From positions 2,239,001 through 2,303,000 of the forward strand of contig NZ_PHUL01000001.1 of NCBI RefSeq assembly GCF_002813425.1: a stretch of 64,000 bases of DNA. Direction: 5' to 3'. The notes below the pieces were generated by a model. That model did not search any database. It was not told the origin of the DNA and worked only from the letters and a program-made list of their open reading frames with translations. Origin of the DNA: Cellulophaga sp. RHA19 (GTDB taxonomy: Bacteria > Bacteroidota > Bacteroidia > Flavobacteriales > Flavobacteriaceae). Below, piece by piece: positions 52,212 through 60,200 of the stretch. Made by a program: the position numbers and the translations under genes. Within the stretch, counting starts at the first letter, position 1, and each line of letters opens with the position of its first letter.

Positions 52212-53756
52212 CTATTTACTAGTAGGCTTAATATCATTTGGCATTATATACATTTCTGAACTAAACTTAGGGTATGTAACACCTTTTGTAACTTTAGCTG
52301 CGTTTGTATCTTTTTGTAAATCAAATTTACCAGCTGTACCAAGCATATCATCTAAAGCAGCACGTAGTAAAGCTTCTGTGGTATCACCAAAAGGTTTTAT
52401 GTTTTTGTAATATTGGTATTCTTTAATTTCTACATCAGGTACAAAACCATCTCCATAATCGTTATATCCTTCTTTATTAAAAATTTGAAAAACAATTGGC
52501 TGCATTCCAATAGTATGCTTACTACTTCTGTTGTTTGTATCTGTGTACGGTTCTGTGTTAGAGTTACCAGGAGCATCTACAACTGTAATAGAGCCTTCAT
52601 TTTTACCAGTGGTTTTTTCACCAATAACTTTCACATCTACGTACGGTCTTAACCCGTTTATAATCATTTCACTGGCAGATGCTGTTCTTCCTGTAGCAAT
52701 TACATAAAGTTTGCTAATACCAGTTAACCTATTCATATCTGTTGCCCCTGTGTATGCGCCAGTAGTTTTATCATATAAAAAAACATCTTCAAAAAATGGA
52801 TACGTGCTACTATTGGCTGCGTCTCTTTTTGCATTGTACTTTAACTCTGCAAAAATTTCACCATTAACAGTATTTGTTTCCGCAGTAGCCTCACCGTAAA
52901 TCATACTAGCTAATAGTGCAGATGTCAATACAGAACCACCACCATTGTATCTAAAATCTAAAATAAGTTCATTAACGCCAGCAGCTTTTAATTCTCCAAA
53001 AGCATCGTTTAATTCTCCGTTGTAAGATCCTTTAAATCCTTCATAAACAATATATCCAATTTTACGTCCGCCCTCTTCTATAACACTAGTATGGTGTACA
53101 GGGTTTATAGATAAGGTTGCAGATGTAATTGATTTTTCTTCAGTTGGTGTTATTACGTCAGTCTCAGAAACAGTAGCTAAACCTAAAGTTACACTTTCTT
53201 GAGTGTACAGTTTATTTACATTAGTAATAGATTGACTTGTTAATTTGCCTTCTTCATTAATAGTTAAATCTCCACCATCAAATGTAGAAATGATATCTCC
53301 TCTCTTTAATCCTGCAGCCTCAGCAGGTGAACCAGCCGCAACAGATCCAATAACTTGTACTACTTTATTAGTTGTACCAACTCTTACTAAAGGCCCCCTA
53401 GTAATACCGTAAGTAGTACTAATACCATTAAAACTAGCTAATTGAGTATCTACATCCTCTATAAACCAAGAGAAATCATCTTTTTCATCGTATTTTAAAG
53501 CCTTAAATAAATCTTCAGGAGTGCTGTAGTTATTTAAATATGTGTAAAAAGCATCTTGGTCGTCATCTTTAGTGTCTGCTAAAGCGGTAACATCTGGTTG
53601 CCAATAGTACCAGTGGTTTAATCCTTTCCAGATAAACTCGTTTATTTCATTATTTAAAGTTATTGCTTTTGGTGTTTCTCCTCCGTCATCATCATTTTTA
53701 TCACAAGATGTTAAAAATAAAAACAACCCAGATAATAGAATTACTGTTTTTTTCAT
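52212..53756 (-). CDS. S41-family C-terminal processing peptidase, lipoprotein
   Basis: The 514-residue product has a lipoprotein signal (MKKTVILLSGLFLFLTSCDK, cysteine 18) followed by an acidic stretch, which suggests surface export. A helical domain (30-110), a PDZ domain (GSPAEAAGLKRGDIISTFDG near 145) and the S41 protease core come next: LILDFRYNGGG near 262, catalytic Ser in GRTASASEMI near 355, and Lys in GEKTTGKNEG near 380. It is the tail-specific protease type common in Bacteroidota for surface protein turnover. It is monocistronic. Confidence 0.9.
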   Translation of the reverse strand: MKKTVILLSGLFLFLTSCDKNDDDGGETPKAITLNNEINEFIWKGLNHWYYWQPDVTALADTKDDDQDAFYTYLNNYSTPEDLFKALKYDEKDDFSWFIEDVDTQLASFNGISTTYGITRGPLVRVGTTNKVVQVIGSVAAGSPAEAAGLKRGDIISTFDGGDLTINEEGKLTSQSITNVNKLYTQESVTLGLATVSETDVITPTEEKSITSATLSINPVHHTSVIEEGGRKIGYIVYEGFKGSYNGELNDAFGELKAAGVNELILDFRYNGGGSVLTSALLASMIYGEATAETNTVNGEIFAELKYNAKRDAANSSTYPFFEDVFLYDKTTGAYTGATDMNRLTGISKLYVIATGRTASASEMIINGLRPYVDVKVIGEKTTGKNEGSITVVDAPGNSNTEPYTDTNNRSSKHTIGMQPIVFQIFNKEGYNDYGDGFVPDVEIKEYQYYKNIKPFGDTTEALLRAALDDMLGTAGKFDLQKDTNAAKVTKGVTYPKFSSEMYIMPNDIKPTSK

Positions 53757-53909
53757 AATAGTTATTTATTTAGTGTAAGAACATAGCTAGTCGCAACTAT
53801 TGTTCCATAATTTTACACATATATTAAGTATATGTTACATACGTTATATATAGTGTGTCGGTTTACAATGCTGTAAATTACTGACATCTTTTACAAAAAA
53901 AAATTTTTT

Positions 53910-53937
53910 TGTAACAAAAATCATTCTATGTCGTCTT
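53910..53937 (+). promoter_or_regulatory. Putative ECF promoter of the sigma/DUF4252 operon
   Basis: TGTAAC (53910-53915), a 16-base spacer and CGTCTT (53932-53937) resemble promoters read by ECF sigma factors and lie 50 bases before the sigma gene. A 24-base A/T palindrome (53891-53914) overlaps the -35 part. Confidence 0.55.
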
Positions 53938-53986
53938 GCTTATATAAACCTAGTAATAGTGTTTGTAACAACAACCAAACTAAAAA

Positions 53987-54496
53987 ATGAAACAATCAGA
54001 ATTTCTAAATGTAGTATTACCTTTTAAAGATAAGCTCTTTAGGTTAGCTAAGAGATTGCTTGTTTCTACAGAGGAAGCAGAAGATGCCACCCAAGAAATA
54101 CTATTAAAATTATGGTCTAAAAACGACCGAATGAAAGAGTATTCTAATGTAGAGGCCTTTGCTATGACAATGACAAAAAACTTTTGTCTAGACCGTTTAA
54201 AGTCTAAACAAGCAAGTAATTTAAAGTTGGTACATAGTAATTATACAGATAGTAATTCTTCTTTACAACGCCAAGTAGAAGCGCAAGATAGTGTTAATTG
54301 GGTAGAGAAAATAATGGAGAGTTTGCCAGAGCAGCAAAAAATGGCACTGCAGTTAAGAGATGTAGAGCAGTACAGTTTTGACGAAATTGGAAAATTACTA
54401 GAAATGACACCAGCAGCAGTTAGAGTTGCATTGTCAAGAGCAAGAAAAACAGTGAGACAAAAATTAATGGAAAAACATAATTATGGAATTGCATAA
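53987..54496 (+). CDS. ECF-type RNA polymerase sigma factor
   Basis: The 169-residue protein has region 2 (AEDATQEILLKLWSKNDRM near residue 31; AFAMTMTKNFCLDRLKSK near 63) and region 4 (RDVEQYSFDEIGKLLEMTPA near 122, then VRVALSRARKTVRQ). It overlaps the next small membrane protein gene by 14 bases and heads an operon with two DUF4252 genes, an arrangement known from flavobacteria. A TGTAAC-N16-CGTCTT signature upstream suggests autoregulation. Confidence 0.92.
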   Translation: MKQSEFLNVVLPFKDKLFRLAKRLLVSTEEAEDATQEILLKLWSKNDRMKEYSNVEAFAMTMTKNFCLDRLKSKQASNLKLVHSNYTDSNSSLQRQVEAQDSVNWVEKIMESLPEQQKMALQLRDVEQYSFDEIGKLLEMTPAAVRVALSRARKTVRQKLMEKHNYGIA

Positions 54497-54902
54497 TATT
54501 GAAAAATTATTAGAAAAGTATTTTGAGGCTACCACAACGGTTGCCGAGGAAGAAGCAATTAAAGCCTATTTTTTAAAGGGTGATGTTGCTCCGCATTTAC
54601 AAGAGTACACAGCAATGTTTACTTATTTTTCTAACGCCAAAGAAGAAACTTTTACCAAGCAGGTACCATTAAAACCTAGAAAAAGAAATTATAAATGGTT
54701 ATCCGTAGCAGCAGTAGCAGTTTTAGCATTAGGCATATATTTTGGTAATGATTACCGTGAGCAAAAAGAAGCTGAATACGTTTTACAAGAAACTGAAAAA
54801 GCATTTAGCCTTATAGCTCAAAACTTAAACAAAGGCACCGAAAAACTGGTTTACCTTAACAAATTTGAAGAAGCAACAAACAAGATTTACAAAACAAATT
54901 AA
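54483..54902 (+). CDS. Small membrane protein, putative anti-sigma factor
   Basis: The 139-residue protein has a cytosolic N-terminus of about 70 residues (MELHNIEKLLEKYFEATTTV, KAYFLKGDVAPHLQEY), one membrane helix near 71-86 (WLSVAAVAVLALGIYFG) and a periplasmic helical tail. Overlap with the sigma gene and this topology suggest an anti-sigma factor. The N-terminal LLEKYFEATTTVAEEEAIKA resembles a short ASD-like helical bundle. No zinc motif is present. Confidence 0.78.
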   Translation: MELHNIEKLLEKYFEATTTVAEEEAIKAYFLKGDVAPHLQEYTAMFTYFSNAKEETFTKQVPLKPRKRNYKWLSVAAVAVLALGIYFGNDYREQKEAEYVLQETEKAFSLIAQNLNKGTEKLVYLNKFEEATNKIYKTN

Positions 54903-54912
54903 AAATTAAATT

Positions 54913-55446
54913 ATGAAAAAATTATTAATTATAGCAGTACTAACTGCACTACCATTTACAGGGTTTTCACAGTCAATTTTTGACAAGTTCGAAGATTTAG
55001 ATAACGTATCATCTGTTATTGTAAATAAAAGTATGTTTAATCTATTAACAAAGATAGATGTAGACGTAGATGATAAAGATACCCAAGACTTTATTGACAT
55101 AGGAAAAAGTATAAGTAGCTTAAAAGTTTTTATTACAGAAGATAAAGCTATTGGAGCAGATATGCTTACCACAATGAAATCTTACTTAAAAACAGCATCT
55201 TTAGAGGAGCTAATGCGTGTAAAAGATAAAGACGCTAATATTAAGTTTTATATTAAAAGTGGTAAAGATGAAGATCATGTAAGCGAACTTTTAATGTTTG
55301 TAAGTGATGTAAAAGGTGCTAAAATAGATAATCGTAAAATAGAAACCGTTCTAGTATCTATTACAGGAGATATAGATTTAAACAAAATAGGTTCATTAAC
55401 AAGTAAAATGGGCTTACCAGAACAATTAAACGAAGTTAAAAAGTAA
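54913..55446 (+). CDS. DUF4252 exported protein
   Basis: The 177-residue product has a signal peptide (MKKLLIIAVLTALPFTGFSQ) and the DUF4252 domain, with strands around FDKFEDLDNVSSVIVNKSMF, ISSLKVFITEDKAIG and ELLMFVSDVKGAKIDNRKIE. The family is limited mostly to Bacteroidota and has no known activity. It is 10 bases after the anti-sigma-like gene and is a paralogue of the next gene; a 14-bp hairpin separates the two. Confidence 0.88.
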   Translation: MKKLLIIAVLTALPFTGFSQSIFDKFEDLDNVSSVIVNKSMFNLLTKIDVDVDDKDTQDFIDIGKSISSLKVFITEDKAIGADMLTTMKSYLKTASLEELMRVKDKDANIKFYIKSGKDEDHVSELLMFVSDVKGAKIDNRKIETVLVSITGDIDLNKIGSLTSKMGLPEQLNEVKK

Positions 55447-55456
55447 TAACATTTAC

Positions 55457-55490
55457 AATCATCAAGGCTATTTTTTTAGCCTTGATGATT
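55457..55490. repeat. Intra-operon hairpin between the two DUF4252 genes
   Basis: AATCATCAAGGCTA (55457-55470) and TAGCCTTGATGATT (55477-55490) form a perfect 14-bp stem. The T residues are in the loop, and none follow the stem, so it is not a standard terminator; a processing or stability element is possible. Confidence 0.7.
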
Positions 55491-55513
55491 TACACAACTA
55501 AATAACAATCAAT

Positions 55514-56059
55514 ATGAAAAATAGTATAAAATATATAGCAGCAGCATTAACCTTGTTGGTTACATTAGGCTCTTGTTCTTCTAGTCAAAGCTTACAAGAA
55601 TATTATGTAGATAGTAATGAAAACGAAAACTTTATTTCTTTTGATATTCCTACAAGTATATTAAATATCGCATCGGCAGATTTATCTCCAGAAGAGAAAA
55701 AAGCAGTAGAGTCTATTAAAAAAGTAAATGTTTTAGCTTTTAATAAAACTACAGATAATGTAGCGTCATATAAAGTAGAGAAAACAAAAGTAAACTCAAT
55801 TTTATCTAATAAAAAATACACTCAGTTAATGAAAATTAACTCTAAAATGGCAAAAGGTGTAGTTAAGTTTACAGGAGAAGAAGATGCTATAGACGAGGTA
55901 ATTGTTTATGGGTATAAAGACGATAAAGGTTTTGCCTTAATACGTGTAGTAGGAGATAATATGAATCCTGCTTATTTAGGTAAATTTATTAGTGCTATGG
56001 AAAAGTCTAATGTAGATGAAGGAGCATTTAAAGACCTAGGTAAGTTGCTTAAAAGTTAA
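55514..56059 (+). CDS. DUF4252 lipoprotein
   Basis: The 181-residue product begins with a lipoprotein signal (first 22 residues, ending LVTLGSCSS with the cysteine near 21) and has a DUF4252 domain homologous in layout to the gene before it (ISFDIPTSILNIASADL, ESIKKVNVLAFNKTTDN, DEVIVYGYKDDKGFALIRVV). One paralogue is soluble or periplasmic and the other lipid-anchored, so they may form a complex at the envelope; that is inference. A terminator follows, so it is the last gene of the ECF operon. Confidence 0.87.
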   Translation: MKNSIKYIAAALTLLVTLGSCSSSQSLQEYYVDSNENENFISFDIPTSILNIASADLSPEEKKAVESIKKVNVLAFNKTTDNVASYKVEKTKVNSILSNKKYTQLMKINSKMAKGVVKFTGEEDAIDEVIVYGYKDDKGFALIRVVGDNMNPAYLGKFISAMEKSNVDEGAFKDLGKLLKS

Positions 56060-56083
56060 TATTAGTACCTTTTTATTTTGTTA

Positions 56084-56118
56084 CAAACCCTGTTTAACAT
56101 TGTTAAGCAGGGTTTTTT
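56084..56118 (+). terminator. Terminator of the DUF4252 operon
   Basis: AAACCCTGTTTAAC and GTTAAGCAGGGTTT form a 14-bp stem with one G-U pair and an ATT loop, followed by T residues. Confidence 0.85.
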
Positions 56119-56223
56119 ATTAAAAAAAGCATTTATGTTAGTAATTGTTAATCTAGATTTATTTTTATGTTAGATACATTTTATATCTTGTACCCAACAT
56201 TAACTATTTAAACATTAACAATT

Positions 56224-57033
56224 ATGGAGAATCCAGAAAAATGGATGAATTTAGCAATCGAGAAAGTAATGGATTATGGCCCAAAAATTATAATGGCTAT
56301 AATTATTTATCTTGTTGGTTCGTGGCTTATTAAGAAGCTAGTAGGTGTAGTTAGAAAAGTAATGTCTAAAGGCAATTACGATGAATCTTTGCAAAAGTTT
56401 TTACTAAACCTAGTAAGCTGGGGATTAAAAATCTTTTTAATCATTACAGTTATTTCTACACTAGGAGTAGAGACTACAAGTTTAGCAGCCGTTATTGCAG
56501 CAGCAGGTTTAGCTATTGGTTTAGCATTACAAGGCTCTTTAGGTAATTTTGCAGGAGGCGTTTTAATAATGATTTTTAAGCCTTACAAAATTGGAGACTT
56601 AGTAGAGGCGCAAGGCGTATTAGGTTCTGTAAAAGAGATTGAAATTTTTACAACTAAATTAATTACACCACAAAACAAATTAGCAATAGTACCAAATGGT
56701 GCAATGGCTAACGGTAACATTATTAATTATACTGCAGAAGGTAAAATGAGAGTAGATACTACTGTTGGTATTGGTTACGGTGAAGATATGAAAAAAGCAA
56801 AACAAGTGCTTTTAGAAATGTTACAAGCTAACCCTAAAGTATTAAAAGACCCAGCACCATCTGTAAATGTAGAGGAATTAGCAGATAGCTCTGTAAACCT
56901 AGCAGTGCGTCCTTTTTGTAAGCCAGAGGATTACTGGGATGTATATTTTGCAACTATTGAAGGCTCTAAAATAGCGTTAGATAATGCTAAAATTGAAATT
57001 CCTTACCCACACGAAGTACAAATTAACAAATAA
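56224..57033 (+). CDS. mscS: Small-conductance mechanosensitive channel, MscS family
   Basis: The 269-residue protein has three N-terminal membrane helices (near 18-38, 60-80 and 88-115); the third is the Gly/Ala-rich pore helix (AAVIAAAGLAIGLALQGSLG). It is followed by the beta domain (GGVLIMIFKPYKIGDLVEAQ) and the C-terminal alpha/beta domain (VDTTVGIGYGEDMKKAKQVL). It releases solutes under hypo-osmotic shock. The length is close to E. coli MscS (286). The gene is monocistronic between two terminators. Confidence 0.94.
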   Translation: MENPEKWMNLAIEKVMDYGPKIIMAIIIYLVGSWLIKKLVGVVRKVMSKGNYDESLQKFLLNLVSWGLKIFLIITVISTLGVETTSLAAVIAAAGLAIGLALQGSLGNFAGGVLIMIFKPYKIGDLVEAQGVLGSVKEIEIFTTKLITPQNKLAIVPNGAMANGNIINYTAEGKMRVDTTVGIGYGEDMKKAKQVLLEMLQANPKVLKDPAPSVNVEELADSSVNLAVRPFCKPEDYWDVYFATIEGSKIALDNAKIEIPYPHEVQINK

Positions 57034-57055
57034 GACAATTTGTTTTTTAATATAT

Positions 57056-57084
57056 AAAGACCGCTATATGCGGTCTTTTTTTTG
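57056..57084 (+). terminator. Terminator of mscS
   Basis: AAAGACCGC-TATAT-GCGGTCTTT has a 9-bp stem and a T tract. Confidence 0.92.
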
Positions 57085-57220
57085 TTTAAATTTAAAAGAA
57101 CAAAAACAGTAGATAATGTTATCAACAATTAATAGTAATCGTTAATAATAAGTTAATATTAGAGCACTTTTTTTGGTTTTATTTAGTAGTAGTTTTACGG
57201 GGAATAAACCTATATAAAAA

Positions 57221-60200
57221 ATGATGAAAAATTACCTTAAAGTATTCGTTTCCATTGGAATGCTACTTTTGACAGCCTTAGGCTACTGTCAAGTGCCAGC
57301 CTATTACAACGGAACAGATGTTACCCAAACAGGTGGTAACTTAAAAACCGACTTATCAAACTTAGTTACAACAACACAAAATACTGTACTAAGTTACACA
57401 CCAGGCGTGTGGGAAGCTTTAAAACAAACAGACTTAGATCCGGCAAACTCTAATAATGTATTGTTAGTTTATGGTTATAATGATGCAGATGGTAACACAA
57501 CTACAGACCGTACTAGAAGTAAAAACAGAAATGGTGGTGGTGTTGGCGATTGGAACAGAGAACACGTTTTTCCAAAATCATTAGGAAATCCTAATCTAGG
57601 AACATCGGGTCCGGGATCAGATGCTCACCATTTAAGATCATCAGACGTGCAGTTTAATTCATTACGTAATAACCACCCATTTGGTGCTGGTAGTGGTAAT
57701 GCAGGTTTAATGAGCGGTAACAATTGGTATCCAGGAGATGAGTGGAAAGGTGATGTTGCTAGAATGATATTGTATATGTACATACGTTACGGCAACCAAT
57801 GTTTACCAACAGCAGTAGGTACAGGTGCAACTACGTATAGTGCAGATGTTCCAGATATTTTTTTAGAGTGGAATGCACAAGATCCGGTTTCTCAAGTTGA
57901 AATTAACAGAAATGTATTGTTAGAAGGAATACAAGGAAATAGAAACCCTTTTATAGATAATCCTGCTTTTGCAACTGCTATTTGGGGAGGACCACAAGCA
58001 GAAAACAGATTTAACAATACAAGTTCAGATACAGAAGCTCCAACTGCACCTTTAAATTTGGTTGCAGCAAACACAACAGAAACAGAGACACTATTAAGTT
58101 GGGATGCTGCTACAGATAATGTAGGTGTTACAGCGTATCAAATTTTTAATGGAACTACTTTAGCAGGTGTTGTTAGCGGTACATCATACCAAGTAACAAA
58201 CTTAACTGCAGAAACTACGTATACTTTTACTATAAAAGCGTTAGACGCAGCAGGTAACATATCTGTAAATAGTAATACGGCTTCTGTTACAACTTTAGAG
58301 GGTACAGTGGTTACACCACCAACAGGAGATTATATTGTTTTTCAAGGATATGAGAGCACTGCTACAGATAACTGGAACTATACAGCATCACCAAATAATT
58401 GCAATGATGGTGGTAGTGATGTTTGGGATGTGGTTACAAGTGTAGGATCAATAAGCACACCAAGTACAGGTGCTAATTTTTTTGGAATTAGAGATTTAGA
58501 AGGTAATTGTGGTACAGCAGATGGCGGTACATTAACTTTTGATACTGTAGATGTTTCTGCTTTTACAGACGTGAGTTTATCATTTGCAGTAAATGTTGTT
58601 GGTTATGATGTTACTAATGGCGATACAATTAGCTATGAAATTTTTCACGATGGTACATCTCAAGGGGTACAAGTTGTAACAGTTGGTAGTCCGTATAGCA
58701 CTACAGGTTGGGAGCAAATTACAGCTTTAGTTCCTAATACGGTTTCTTCAGTAAGTTTGCAGTTATTTGTAAAACAAAACGGAGGAAGTGATTATGCAGG
58801 TTTTGATGATGTTCGTTTGGAAGGAACTTCTTCTACACCAGTAACTCCATCAATCTTAATAAATGAAATAGATGCAGACACACCAGGTACAGATACACAA
58901 GAATTTGTAGAGTTGTTTGATGGTGGAACAGGAAATACTTCTTTAGATGGCCTTGTTATGGTTCTTTATAATGGCTCTAACAACTTAAGTTATGCAGCTT
59001 ATGATTTGGATGGATACGCTACAGACGCTAATGGTTATTTTGTTATAGGAAATGTAGATGTGCCAAACGTAAGTTTAGTTATACCAAGTAACGGATTACA
59101 AAATGGTGCAGATGCAGTTGTAATATATACTGGTGATGCTTCAGATTTTTCAAACGGATCTGAAATCTCAACAGATAATATAGTTGATGCTGTTGTGTAT
59201 GATACTAACGATAGTGACGATGCAGAATTGTTAGTATTGTTAAACGCTGGTGAAGCTCAGGTAAATGAGGGCGGAGCAGGAGATAAAGACAATCATTCTT
59301 CTCAACGTATATTAAACGGAGCAGGAGGAGCACAAAACACTTCTACTTTTGCACAAGAAGCACCAACACCAGGAGCTGCAAACGGAGAGGTTGTAGTTGT
59401 ACCACCAGCAGAGGCATCAATATTAATAAATGAGTTAGATGCAGATACAGCAGGTATAGATACACAAGAGTTTGTAGAACTGTTTGATGGTGGAGCAGGA
59501 AATACTGCTTTAGATGGTAAAGTGTTGGTTTTTTATAATGGATCTAACAACCAGAGTTACGCAGCTTATGATTTAGACGGATACACAACTAATGCAAACG
59601 GATATTTTGTAGTTGGTAACGTAGATGTGCCAAATGTAAATATTGTAATACCAAGTAACGGATTACAAAACGGTGCAGATGCTGTTGCTTTATATACTGG
59701 TGATGCTACAGATTTTCCAAACAATTCAGAAATAAGTACAGCAAACCTTTTAGATGCTTTAGTGTATGATACTAACGATAGTGACGATGCAGAATTGTTG
59801 GTATTGTTAAACGCAGGTGAGGCACAAATAAATGAAGATGGCTCTGGTGATAAAGATGCACATTCTTTACAACGTTACACTAATGGTTCTGGAGTTGCAT
59901 TAAGCACTGCTACTTATGTACAGGCTTTACCAACACCAGGAACATCTAACACAAATGCTACTGAGCCAATTACCTTAGTTATTAATGAGGTAGACGCAGA
60001 TACCGCAGGTACAGATACACAAGAGTTTGTAGAGTTGTTTGACGGTGGTAAGGGTAATACAGCTTTAGATGGTTTTGTTTTAGTACACTACAACGGTTCT
60101 AACAACCAGAGTTATGCGGCTTATGATTTAGATGGATACGCAACTAATGCAGAAGGTTATTTTGTAATGGGTAATGTAGATGTGCCAAATGTAAGCTTAG

